From NCBI GenBank assembly GCA_037951165.1, contig JBBDHG010000063.1, positions 2,170,001 to 2,234,000 of the forward strand: a DNA stretch of 64,000 nucleotides. Direction: 5' to 3'. Positions 23,190 through 33,365 of this stretch are shown piece after piece. The notes beneath the pieces are model-generated. The model ran no database searches, was not told the DNA's origin, and saw only the letters and a program-made list of their open reading frames with translations. The stretch is from Lophius americanus (lineage: Eukaryota > Chordata > Actinopteri > Lophiiformes > Lophiidae). Numbering within the stretch: the stretch's first letter is position 1; each line of letters starts with the position of its first letter. A program made the translations under genes and the position numbers.

Positions 23190-23470
23190 GTATGTCATGG
23201 TCATCAATCCATCAATCCATTCAACCGTTTTCTATCACAGCTTATCCTTCACAGGGTCAAGCAGGATAAGTGAAGATGGCAGGCGGGCGCAGTTCAGTTC
23301 ATTACTGGGCGGACGCTGAAAAACAGCCATTCATGCTCACATTCACACCCAAGGGGAATATAGAGCAGTGTTACAATTTAATTGCATGTTTTTGGACATG
23401 GGGGTGGGAAAGCTGGATCACAGGCAAGGGCACATGACGTAAAATGTAGCCTCCAGAGACCTCGTTTATG
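23190..23470 (-). repeat. SINE-like fish repeat, inverted copy
   Basis: It reads, on the + strand, 'caatccatcaatccattcaa', 'cgttttctatcacagcttat', 'ccttcacagggtcaagcag', then 'cattcatgctcacattcaca', 'cccaaggggaatatagagca' and 'tgcatgtttttggacatggg'. This is the reverse orientation of the 8236-8520 element. Confidence 0.7.
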
Positions 23471-23575
23471 ACAACAAAAGGGGGCAGGTCTGGAGCACAG
23501 CACCACCACACCACCCAGCCCTTCATCTTTGAACAGACATAGAACCATTAAATATGAGCTTTGGTATGGTTGCTA

Positions 23576-23617
23576 TAATAATAATAATAATAATAATAAT
23601 AAATTTAATTTATGGTT
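23576..23617 (+). repeat. (ATA)n-headed repeat, truncated copy
   Basis: An ATA array followed only by 'aatttaatttatgg' before unrelated sequence. It is a truncated member of the 261/21889 family. Confidence 0.7.
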
Positions 23618-24059
23618 GAGGTTCATTCTCCAGAAATACGTGAATTTATTTTAAATCATATCATAATATTACTTTTTAGTGAAGCAAAGATGGAATGAGT
23701 TGTATAATAAAGGATATCAGAGGGATATTAGGGGGAGGGTGTTTTTATTTTTGGTATTAATTACACTTATTTAAAACGCTAAATTCTCTAGGTGTCTTTT
23801 TTATGGACCCTCAATGAACGTTCAAGGTCTGATTTGGCACCAGTTGGTAATTTGATCGATTTAGAGGATTGTCCTTGTAGCGTCGATTGAAGCACTTCAT
23901 TCATCAGAGAAACGTTGCTAAAATAAGTAGTAAAGTAAGGCAATTTTGAACATGTGCGTTCATTACCAGTAGTTGAGCCTACTTCATCTCTCTTTTATAC
24001 CAGCCTTCCCAAATTCTACCAGACTTTCATATAAGACCAAATAGAGAGAGAATGTAAAA
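23618..24059. other. Non-coding, no gene seen
   Basis: AT-rich spacer with no ORF or repeat that I recognise. Confidence 0.4.
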
Positions 24060-24260
24060 ACAACGACACTGGTTGTCCGTTTAGTTTGAAATCGATTTTA
24101 AGGTCCTTTTAATTACCAGTGAAGCTGTGACTGGGTGAACTCCTGACCTTTTTGCTCCTGACCTTTTTGCGGTCCTCCAAAGCAGGCCTTTTTAATAACA
24201 CTTAAAGGATTCTGCAATCAGAGCGGCGGAACTGCTTTTATGAATTATAACCCGGAAGGC
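24060..24260 (+). mobile_element. Possible LINE C-terminal remnant
   Basis: 'cactggttgtccgtttagtt' then 'gaaatcgattttaaggtcct' reads roughly HWLSV-FEIDFKVL, like the HWLPVRFRIDFKVLLL motif near the C-terminus of L2/CR1/Rex-type LINE proteins. Downstream, 'gcaatcagagcggcggaact' could be the AAP.LWNSLP region. It is heavily decayed. A 15-bp exact tandem duplication lies inside at 24140-24169. Confidence 0.4.
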
Positions 24261-24359
24261 TTTTAATTAACCTTTTTTTTTTTTGTTTTGTTTCCCCCCT
24301 TTTCATCATGTCAGCATCTATATTTTCATTTAGTTATTTATCTTATTTGTGTAATTTAT

Positions 24360-24520
24360 TGTTACCTGCGCCAAGGAGGTTATTTATATCTGTTTGTTTA
24401 TAAGCAGAACTGTTGAAAAACTACAGGACTGATTTATCTGAAAAGGTTTTAACCTACCCTGGAGCTGATTCAATTTTAATGACTTTACTTTTGTCACAGC
24501 ATTTAACATAAAATAAGTAA
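24360..24520 (+). repeat. 'gcgccaaggaggtt' family repeat
   Basis: 'cctgcgccaaggaggttatt', 'ctgtttgtttataagcagaa' and 'aaaaactacaggactgattt' are words of a frequent teleost repeat. The other, better-preserved copy in the window is at 41640-42135 in the opposite orientation. Confidence 0.5.
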
Positions 24521-26966
24521 TCCATTGGGAGCGGCGACATCAAATTGTTGCGACGCACTCCCTTTGTCCAGAGATAAGAAAATGCTGATTCAAACCCAAG
24601 ATAAAGAATTTTAAATACATGAATTTTTTCCCGGAGGTAGAATTTTGCACATCATAAATGCTATATCTCTATTAAAAATATTCAATATTAATACTGTTTA
24701 TTGATCTATTCGAGTAGAAATAAGTGGATTACATTTGTAATATAAGTTATTAGTATGAGTAGCACCAATCTTTCTATTGCATTCCTGTTGACCACGTGAT
24801 TTTTGCACAGTTTTGTCAAAATTGACGAATTGGTAAATATTATCTCCTTATCCTGTGTCACACCATTGTCGTCAACTTCCATTCCAATTCATTGCCTCAG
24901 GATTTACACATGTTTTGACATTTTTGGTCAATTGATACTATTTGCATGCAATTATACCTCATTTTTTAGTAAAAGAAGAAGAACAGATTATTCATTATTT
25001 TGGCTAGATTTATGTAGACTGTCAACTGTCAAAATGTTAAAGATTTTATATTGGCAGTACTTGATGACATGTGTTCCTTTCCCAAGTCACGATATATTCT
25101 ATTAATTTGATAAAACACTTACAATTCAGTGAAAGAAGTGGCCATTCATTTTAATAGCAAAGAGCATGGTATGGAATATTTACATTATTTTCACGGCAGT
25201 CCAATGAAAAATCAAAGGGGTATACAAAAGTTTTTAAGGAAGACGGAGGGAAGTAAGGTTGAAATAAGAGACACAAAAGTCAGAGTTGACTCATGTATAA
25301 ATAAATACACAGTGTGTGTGACTGTTCTTGTGGGACAATAGTGCCATCTGGCCTCAGAGCACAGCTACAACTGATATGACAATTTAAGACTTCCTTTGTA
25401 CCTGTTACTTCATTTTCTATAATACTTGATTATTAACATCTGTTTGGAGGAATAAATTATGGAAATAACATGTTTACCCTCAGTTCATACAAGCACATAT
25501 CTGAGTGGATTAAAACCCTTATTTACTATGGTTGGAACAGCTGGATGAAATGGAAATAAAAGGGAGGAGAAGTGGAACCTTTTACAGTTACTCATTTACA
25601 TCTCTGTCTTAAGGGCATGGTGCAGGAGGAGTGACATTATGGTATGCAACCTTTGCACAGCAAGTCTATTTTTTTTCCCCAGAAGACAAAAAACAGCAGT
25701 TGAACATCCAAACTGGGGGGACAAACACCTGCTCTTGTAGTTATTTTGTAAAGGTAAGTCAATTTAAATTCTTCTCCTGTGTTGTTCCAGCACCACAAAT
25801 ATAATGTCAGTTAGACGGCATTGGTTCTGATATTGTCATATGACTAGTGCTTGACTATGACTCAGCTAATGCGTGCTAGACCTCATCACCATACTCTCAT
25901 ACTTCCTGTCTACTTTTGCGTCAATTTATATTTCTTTAGTCAAGGTATACGGTAGGAACATTTCATGTTCGGATTATAGGGATTATGATCTTTGACTCAC
26001 CAAGCTTAATTTTAAGTTATACTGTAAGCAGGTAAGGATAATTAATAACAAAAATGATGGCCACTTCTCAAACCCTGGGAAGCCATTGCCTTAATATAAC
26101 ACTTCCTGTTCGTAAGACAAAAACTATTCATAATCACAAATGTTTAAACATATTTTGTATCAGATCCAATTGTTAGTAAATCATTTCCACAGACGCGTGA
26201 CAGTGGTTTTTAGCTGGTTAAAGGCACCTGTCGGCTCATGGATTACAGATACATTCGTTTGAAGTTCATGATTCTTTATGTATTAAATTGCTCTCGCTGA
26301 TGTGCATGCGGAAATCTGAACTGCTGCATTTTTGTCTCTGATGTTTCAGCCTCGGGATGACTCAAAATAAAGCTGATCATAGAAGATATTAATGACAAAC
26401 CTAGTGATCTTTTTAAGTAGCTGAGGGTAAATTCAAATAAAATGTTTGTCATTGAATTTGTGTAAGTGGAGGATGTAGTGTAATCCCATGAAACTTAAGG
26501 ATAATAAAGAGGGATTTGTTTAAGAACTTAACAGTGTGCATTAAAAAAAACATGTTTTAAGAATTGACACAACATCAAACCTCTGATATCCTAGTTTCAG
26601 TGTAAATGTCATTTTTTATTTGACATGAAAACTTAAGATCAGTCAACAGTCATACATTAAGTTGTATAATATTATGTACCGCCTTCACATACATTTAAAG
26701 AGTTCCTATAATTACTCCTCTACTCCATACTGTCTGCAAATCAGTGATTTAAGATTAAGTGTGGTCACAAATGCAGTTAACACAACGTTGAATGGAATAA
26801 TGACTGGTCTTGTATTTTCCTACTTACTGTTTACTGTTTATTACATGGTAGTAACACAATTGGAATAGTATAATATTTTGTTCCTACTCCAATGTCCTCT
26901 CATTGTTCATCATCAGTAATCAGTTAATTATTGAATTTATTTAGGTTTTTCCTTGGGGGCACAGAG
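24521..26966. other. Non-coding upstream of TEMP
   Basis: AT-rich. I find no convincing upstream coding exon for the TEMP gene and no CpG island, so its promoter cannot be placed. ORFs at 24803-25105 and 25129-25341 are unsupported. Confidence 0.4.
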
Positions 26967-27672
26967 ATGGTCTGGTGGAGATGCCGCCTCCTTGCTGCGT
27001 TTTTTCTATGTGGAGCGTTTCCCAGAGAAGCACATTTGACTCTTCTGTTTAATGATGGCGGGCAGAAAAACATCCAGAGACACCTTCTGGTGGTCGAAGA
27101 TTACTCCAACAGAACAAACAACACTGACATTGAAAGTAAGAACCTAAAAATCTCATCATCTAACTATTTACAACCAGGTATACATGAGGAACTTTGAACT
27201 TTATGACAATTCATTTACAGAAAACACTTTGAATGAACTCGTATTATCACATGTAGATGCAATCTTTTTTCCTACTCTTTTCCCAGGGGCATCTGACCCG
27301 GATGAAGGCCTAAAACCTGTGAATTTCTCTTATCTGGCTGCGGGAATAGGCACAATCCTCACTATTTCACTCATCATAGTGTTGTCTGTCAAGTTCCGCA
27401 TCTTCCACCGCTTCTTGGCCAGCTACAGACACTCGCTGCTCCAGGAAGCCGACGGGGTCAGCCAGTACGGCCAGGAGGATGTGACCTTCCCCAGCAGTGT
27501 GATGGGAAGAATGCAAGTGGTTGGAGTGGATACAAGAAATTTTGATGATGATGACGGCTTCATTGAAGATAACTACATCCCAACCAGTGAGAAACAAAGA
27601 GCAGAGAGAGAACGAGAGGAAGAGGAGGATCTGGAAGACAGTGACGATGAGCTTGAGTTCACCATAGGGTGA
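26967..27672 (+). CDS. Type III endosome membrane protein homologue (C1orf210/TEMP), two exons
   Basis: Exons 26967-27135 and 27287-27672 join in phase (A|GG, Arg57) across a 151-bp GT-AG intron to give 184 residues ending in TGA. Residues 1-20 (MVWWRCRLLAAFFLCGAFPR) look like a signal peptide. The ectodomain of about 50 residues carries sequons at N48, N51 and N69. One membrane segment lies at about 72-91. The tail keeps FLASYRHSLLQE (99-110) and the acidic DDDDGFIEDNYI block (143-154), which match the remembered human C1orf210 tail (SYRH... and DDDGFIEDNYI), then ends in an acidic Glu/Asp run. The human protein is about 113 residues and lacks a signal peptide, so the N-terminus differs. It lies tail-to-tail with tmem125, as in human. 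The start has a good context (gagATGG). LRRC19-type tails are related, so that family is the alternative. Endosomal role is inferred from the family. Confidence 0.85.
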
Positions 27673-29214
27673 TTACAGAGATTAAAGAGGGGCTTCACCA
27701 AAAAATTTGTTTGTTTACAACTAAGTTGAAATGACACAATAGAGAAGATTTTAATCCAGAATTCTTGTGGCTAAAATGAACCCTTGTGATCTAGCAACTT
27801 CTCACGCAATGTCTCCGGCTATGAAGTGTGTGTGGTTCCACCAGAGATTGTATGTTCCACAAACTACTGTTATAGGTCCGGCTATATTACAAAAAGGAAA
27901 AGAAAATTAAGATTGTTCCCCAAATCTCAGTTGCTATTTTTATGTTTATGTTGCAATCACTGGAGGGATCCCGGCCGATGGCCTGGGACTACTGGAAGTG
28001 TTCACAGATGACGACAAGATAATAATAATAATAATAATAATAATACATTTCATTTATAATGCACTTTACAAGATTTAAGAACCGAAGGAGCCGCTGAAGC
28101 TTCAAAACGTCCAAAGCTGAAATGAGCAAATTTAGATACTATGATATAACCAGAAGTAAATTGATTTTTTTTTTTTTTTTTTATCAAATGCCTCTTGTGT
28201 TTAGGGTATTTTTAGTATGACTAACACATCCAATCATAATCTAAGGACACAGTAGAGAGCAGTAGGAAAGTAGGGACGTGAAGTGCACTAGGGATTAATT
28301 TCACACTGGAGAATAGGCTTCCAATTTAATGGAAATGCAGGGAACAGTTTGATCATACTAAGTCAAACCATTGCCTCTCCGGTAATCTTTACTCTACCTT
28401 TTATGAAGAGAATAAATGAGATCTAATGAAGCTGGAATATGTAATGTAAAAATGAATGAATGCATTGTGTGCAAATCCATCAGTTTGACAAATTCTGACA
28501 TCACCTGTCAATTATTTGATTCACTTAAGACTTTTTCACTCAAATTGAGTTAGATGGATTAGATTTCTCCCAGGAATCCATTACAGAGAGTTGAAACAAC
28601 ATAACATTAATCATCTTTGCTGCCGTCTGACCCTGGAGATGAGTTAGAGCCCGAAAGCGTGAAACTTGTGTGTGAGCCAGGAATGAGGGTGTCTTCATGT
28701 AAGATAGGGGGAAAAAAAGTTTTTTCCACCTTTGTATTTTGAGATTGAAACAATTTTTTATTATAAATGTACTTATGAATGAGTAAATTCCGACATGATA
28801 CCCATTTGTTCTTTTTATTTCTCTTGACCATAGTATGTGAGTGGCAGAAAATTAAAGTTGTGTCCTCATTGGAGTGCTTCATCACTACTGGAACCAATAC
28901 AAGATTCAGAAAAAAATAACAAATCCAAGAGACCACAGCAACAAGAGCAGGGAATAGAACAAAGGCGTTTCACAGGGAGCTGAATTGACTGAGATGGCAT
29001 GTTAAGACGATACAGAGGTGCAAACCAAACTGACACATGGGGGTAGGGGGATGCAGAGTAAATACAAAAGGAAGCAGAGATAACAGAAAACATCTGTCTA
29101 TAATCAGCACAATAATAATAATGCTAACAACAATCGAACAAGAGAGGGATCAGTGACGAGACAGGAGACAAGGCATGCTAAAAACTCTTAGAATGTTGAC
29201 ATGACTTAATTTGC
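27673..29214. other. TEMP 3' flank and intergenic spacer
   Basis: It should contain TEMP 3'UTR; an AATAAA at 28411-28416 is the first clear signal, but it lies beyond a dispersed repeat, so assignment is weak. There is an (ATA)n-headed repeat at 28019-28075. ORF 28607-28936 (-) is not convincing. Confidence 0.4.
28019..28075 (+). repeat. (ATA)n-headed dispersed repeat, short copy
   Basis: ATA array followed by 'acatttcatttataatgcac' and 'tttacaag', then unrelated sequence. 5'-end-only member of the 261/21889 family. Confidence 0.7.
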
Positions 29215-29405
29215 ATGGAGCAAAGTCTGTTCCAACCCCTTATTAAGTAATGGCCATGAGATAATAAGTCGTTCCCGGTCCTTATTAAGTGCTGGCCATG
29301 AGATAATAAGTCGTTCCCGGTCCTTATTAAGTGCTGGCCATGAGATAATAAGTGCTGGCCATGAGATAATAAGTTGTTGCCATGCTTTATTAAGTCGAGG
29401 TCACA
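29215..29405 (+). repeat. Tandem array with ~43-bp and ~22-bp units
   Basis: Units combine 'ccttattaagtgctggccat' with 'gagataataagtcgttcccg' and one shorter unit without the second part. Left copies at 29233, 29277 and 29322 are nearly identical. The minus-strand reading frame through it gives a repetitive SHGQHL/RTGNDL peptide that is an artefact of the array. Confidence 0.9.
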
Positions 29406-29611
29406 AGATTTATTTTTTTTCAATGTTACCGGAGGTGCTCCATAGTTACCAACCATTTCTAGATATAATTTTCACGAAATAAATGAGAAGAAATACTGGT
29501 AAGGTGTCCCGACAGTTGCGAGTACTGTAAGGCTAATGATGTCTCCTAAAATATTTCTATCCATCTATTTGATCCTTCAATCCCTCAGTGACTTTGGCCC
29601 ATTTAGTTTCT

Positions 29612-30331
29612 TCATATTAGGCTGGTTCTGCTGGAGGACGTCTCCCTCCTGGCCTCGCTCATGTGTCCTCCTGAGACATGGAACACCCTGACTGCTCGAT
29701 TCCCATGCCTCCTCGCTCTGCTTGCTCTCATCATCATCCTCCTCCTCCTCCGCTCCCTTTTTCTTTTCAGGTGGACGATCATGCTGTAGCCCACCACGGC
29801 TAGAGCCATGCCTGCTCCAAAGGCCAACAGCACCAGGCTGGACACCAACATTTCCTTGCTGTCATGACCTTGGTTGCCGAATTTTGCCACACAGAGAAGA
29901 ATCGTCCCACTGACCATCACTGCCAGGCCCACGGCTAAAATTAGTGCCGGGTCGGCCCTCCCGCCACTCTTCAGCTGGTCTATCCGACGTCGGCTGTGCA
30001 CACAGTTCATGTCCTGGATGGCAGAGCTGAGGAGCTGCTTGAGCAGAACAGCCAGGGCCAGAAGGCAGAGCATAGTGCCAATGCCGAGGCGCCACTCCCC
30101 AGAGAGGCTGGTGGTGGTGGAGAGGATACCCACTCCACCCAGGCCCAGTCCTAGTATTAGGAGCACGGAGGCACAATAGCATAACAGGGAGCGGCGTGGT
30201 TCTCTGAACCACCACAGCTCCACTTGATCTTCCAGCTCATGTCGCTGCACCAAGATGGGTTCCAGGTAGAGACCTGCATGATGATGATGATGATGGCTGA
30301 TGATGTGGTTGGGCTGGTAGAAGGTCTGCAT
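29612..30331 (-). CDS. tmem125: Transmembrane protein 125
   Basis: A single coding exon of 239 residues. The block QVELWWFREPRRSLLCY (36-52), the STTTSLSGEWRL stretch (71-82) and KQLLSSAIQDMNC (98-110) match remembered human TMEM125 closely. Four hydrophobic segments lie at about 49-70, 83-104, 129-149 and 162-187. The N-terminus carries six consecutive His (13-18), encoded by a CAT microsatellite. After the last membrane segment comes an Arg/Lys-rich stretch (189-210) absent from the human protein as I recall it. The C-terminus ...TSLI fits a class I PDZ ligand (S-X-hydrophobic) and is shared with human (ASLI). It is convergent with the TEMP gene 1.9 kb away. Biochemical function is unknown for the family; it is a multi-pass membrane protein. 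Confidence 0.93.
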   Translation of the reverse strand: MQTFYQPNHIISHHHHHHAGLYLEPILVQRHELEDQVELWWFREPRRSLLCYCASVLLILGLGLGGVGILSTTTSLSGEWRLGIGTMLCLLALAVLLKQLLSSAIQDMNCVHSRRRIDQLKSGGRADPALILAVGLAVMVSGTILLCVAKFGNQGHDSKEMLVSSLVLLAFGAGMALAVVGYSMIVHLKRKRERRRRRMMMRASRARRHGNRAVRVFHVSGGHMSEARRETSSSRTSLI

Positions 30332-30620
30332 GTCAGGCGAGGTTGTCGCAGCTCAGCCAGCCCCAAACAAGGCTGACAACATGTGAGACTGAGCAGAAGT
30401 TGGGTGGATGATAAGAATGCAAAACTAAAACAAACAAATGTAATAAATTCCACTTTCTTAAACAAGGTGACTTCACAACAGGACAAACTTTGTCATCAGA
30501 AGGAACAGCTTGTTCCTCATCTCAACATCTACGAAAATAGTTACTCACCTGGCACTGGATGAGTGTCCTTTTTATGCTGGCCAGTCATCTGCACTCCATC
30601 ACACATCCTGGGAATCTAAG
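30332..30620 (-). promoter_or_regulatory. tmem125: Likely spliced 5' leader of tmem125
   Basis: On the minus strand, a consensus donor lies where 'ctggcactgg' is preceded by 'actcac' (intron would start at 30548). A pyrimidine-rich acceptor 'cttctgctcag' has its AG at 30390-30389. Splicing would remove 160 bases and place the coding exon's first base at 30388, leaving a 57-base leader before the ATG. A noncoding first exon would then start somewhere above 30549. This is a prediction from splice-site consensus only. Confidence 0.5.
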
Positions 30621-31689
30621 GAGTCACTTAATGTTTGTGTCTTTGTATCCATTCTATAGATGTTAAAATCATCCAGAAAACTTCCAATAGTGAAGTTCTA
30701 AACCTTCGCCTGCTCGCTCACGCTGCTTTCAACCATTCTCAGTGCAGACGGTGGAAGTGTCCTGACTTCACTCAGGATGCAGAAGGATAGTCAGAACCCA
30801 GCCTTGGAGAAGGAAGAATTCTCACTGTGTGATACTCACTGTCAGTGCAAAAGTCATGATGCTGACATCCAAACCGCCTGTTGTGTTCCATCCGTGTATC
30901 TGCTCATTACCAGCACAGCAACTCTAGTAATGTCATAGACCTGAGCCATTGACACAATTCTGTTTCAGGCAGGACAGAGGATCCTTCTCTTTCTCATCAC
31001 ACAGCAATACCAACTTGTCTGGTTGAGCGGGAAAAAGACAGGTCACAATAGCAGTGATGGATCATGGTTTGGAGACATGTCCACCATGCCTCCACTCAGA
31101 CAATGGGCTGGATGGTGAACACAATGACAGTGCAGCAGGAGGCGGGTGTTTGTGTGTGCTAGGGGTGATGTGCTGCTCCTCTGGAGGGCTGAGTGATGTC
31201 AGTGAGAGCTGATAATGGTGTTTCTGTGATCCTCAGGATGGCGTCATTCACACACTCTGCTGAGCTTCTAAGATTCCCCAGAATGCTCCCTCCCCTCACT
31301 TACATGCTCGCTGATCCAGACCGGGGGATATGTGTCACCCAGTGGTCCACCTGGTATAACTGACGATGTTCCTTCAAAATTGAGTGTCTTGAAATTAAAC
31401 CTTTAGTGTCCTCACCAATAAAAAAAACAACTATGAAATTTACAGATTCAAAACTGGCCATAACATGACAAATAGTTTGATCAAGCATGTTTATAAATAT
31501 TAAAAAAATCTGACATACTTAGAATTTTGTATTTCATGGGAAACTGTCAATTTTAATTCGATTAGCTCCTACAATTTTGGTAAATCCATTTATTTATTTA
31601 TTTGAAACATTTGGTCTCTTATAAGTAATTTTTTTGGCTGTATCAGGTTACATCATTCTGTTTACTGAGTCCTGATTGCTATAATATGG
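30621..31689. other. Upstream flank of tmem125, no gene seen
   Basis: Less AT-rich than its surroundings up to about 31310, which may reflect promoter or regulatory sequence for tmem125. I see no ORF with features and no repeat that I recognise. Confidence 0.4.
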
Positions 31690-31810
31690 GCCAAAATGGG
31701 TAAGGCTTCCTCTTTTGTGACTCCACTAATCTTTGGTGTCCCCCTGAGCTCCATCCTTGGCCCCTTACTTTTTAGCGTATAGATGCTGCCACTAGTTCAT
31801 ATTATAAACA
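31690..31810 (+). mobile_element. LINE reverse-transcriptase scrap, copy 2
   Basis: 'atgggtaaggcttcctcttt', 'tttggtgtccccctgagctc', 'catccttggccccttactttt' in pieces and 'tgccactagttcatattata' align in order with the 17755 and 37660 copies. Same strand, same short motif region, frameshifted. Confidence 0.6.
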
Positions 31811-32204
31811 GACAGGTTCTTTAAGGTCGCAAACATTTCTCAATATGAGAATGAAAGACTGTCTGTTTTCAAGATCGTCATCAATAAGAATCACTAAGAA
31901 TGAAAGTAACCCCTGAATTGTAAATAGCAGAACAATTGAGAATGAGGAAGGTTGAATCCAATCCTGATTTGGGAGACAGATTTCACTTCCCACTTGTATT
32001 ATAGAAAAAGGTTTGAAACCCACATCTGAACAATATGTGTGTGATCCTGCAATTCCAGGATTACACACAACAAGTGCAAACAGGGAATAGTGATTCATTT
32101 GTCCCAGATCTATGCCTAGCTAAGTCCAGGTTTTCAGAGTATTTCTAAAAATGTGAATTTTAATAGATATATTTCTACAGATTGTAGTCTAATCTAACCG
32201 GTAC

Positions 32205-32300
32205 CATGCTTGTTTGGATGGGTGGTATGCTTTAAAGGTTATTAGAAGTGAAAGTATTGAAAAGTATCGCTGTCCACTGACTCAAACACAGAACCTATAG
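32205..32300 (+). repeat. Repeat fragment joined to the L1 relic
   Basis: 'gtttggatgggtggtatgct' then 'ttattagaagtgaaagtatt' and 'gtatcgctgtccactgactc' precede the L1-like sequence. I recall this as part of the same fish repeat as R1 (it would follow the 'gagtttgatcag' block), but this window contains no direct second copy to prove it. Confidence 0.35.
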
Positions 32301-33365
32301 TAAGAGGGGACTTCGACTATTATTGTGACACAGAACTTGATAGGCTCAGCACCGCAGGTAAGTACCGGGACTGGCAATCCACAGACACACTAAAAAAATA
32401 GAGGAGTGATTTGGGTCTTTGCTATGCTTGGCGCTCCTGTCACCCCACTCTCAGGGAATAAACCTACTTCTTCCAGGTCCACCACTCTTATTCTTGTATA
32501 GACTACTGCTTATCCAGCAGCACAGTCATGAGTGACATCCGTGAAACCCAGATCCACCCTATCACTGTCAGCAACCATTCACCAGTCTCTCACTGATGGA
32601 CTAGAAAAACACCACCCATTAGAAATTGTAGATTGAATGCATCATTGTTTAAAGATCTACATTTCATTAAATACTTTGAAAGAGAGTGGACACTATTTCT
32701 GGAGATGAATGCCCTGCTGGGAACCTCACCATGTCTTCTTCGGGAGGCAGCACAGGCATTCATGCGAGGTACAATAAGCTCGTATTCCTCATATAAGAAA
32801 AAGAAAGAAAGATTATTGGAATCTGAATTAGATTAGAAAATTAAAACGTTGGAGACTTCCCACGCTGCCTCTCCAGATGAAAGTATACCAGGAGAGTTAA
32901 GAAAATTAAAACTCAAACCCAGTGAACTGATAAAAATAAAACTCGGTTGTAGTTGCAAAGACCACGCCTGGAGAACTTTGAACACAGCAACAGATCCAGC
33001 AACTCCTAGCTAATCAACAAAAATTAAATTAAGAAAAGACGACTATTTCCTCCATCAAGAATTCAGTTGGTAAAATTACTAATAAGCCTGATGATATGAA
33101 TAAAACTTTTAGAGATTTCTAAAAAAAAAAAACGTATATACATCACAAACTGATCCAGTTAGTTCTGGAATAAATGCATTTCTACCCACCTTAGACTTAC
33201 CAAAATTAAAAAAGGAACAGATCAATGCCATGGATTCACCTGTCCCTTCTGCTGAACCCCACAAAGCCCCTCCACAATATGCCCAAAAGGAAAACCCCGG
33301 GACCAGACGGCTTTCCCGTCCACAAAGAAAGTTGTGTAATGTCCTCCCTCCAAACATAAACTCAG
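32300..33365 (+). mobile_element. Degenerate L1-type LINE ORF2 fragment
   Basis: Across frameshifts and stops the + strand reads as the end of an apurinic endonuclease domain (GDF near 32310, then DLGLCYAW..CHPTL and VHHSYSCIDYCLSSS, with SNHSPVS near 32567). A linker follows (SLLKD, FIKYFEREWTLFLEMNALLG, then SSYKKKKERLLESEL at 32633-32833). The start of the reverse transcriptase domain then appears (RKTPGPDGFP-like at about 33285-33320, the hallmark 'GPDGFP' block). The order and spacing are those of a vertebrate L1 ORF2, which is normally over 1,200 residues; only a central piece remains. No intact frame, so inactive. Confidence 0.8.

Noticed and set aside
24140..24169. 15-bp exact tandem duplication as a possible regulatory element
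   Set aside because: It sits inside a decayed LINE fragment, and simple slippage explains it.
27184..27286. Reading frame continuing from the TEMP intron into exon 2
   Set aside because: The exon 1 to exon 2 splice is canonical and in phase and joins conserved parts. The intronic part of the frame is AT-rich with no conservation.
29215..29405. Regular repeats considered as a CRISPR-like array
   Set aside because: Units are contiguous with no unique spacers, and the context is a vertebrate genome.
29862..30486. ORFs of 100-117 residues overlapping tmem125 on both strands
   Set aside because: Shadows of the conserved tmem125 frame.
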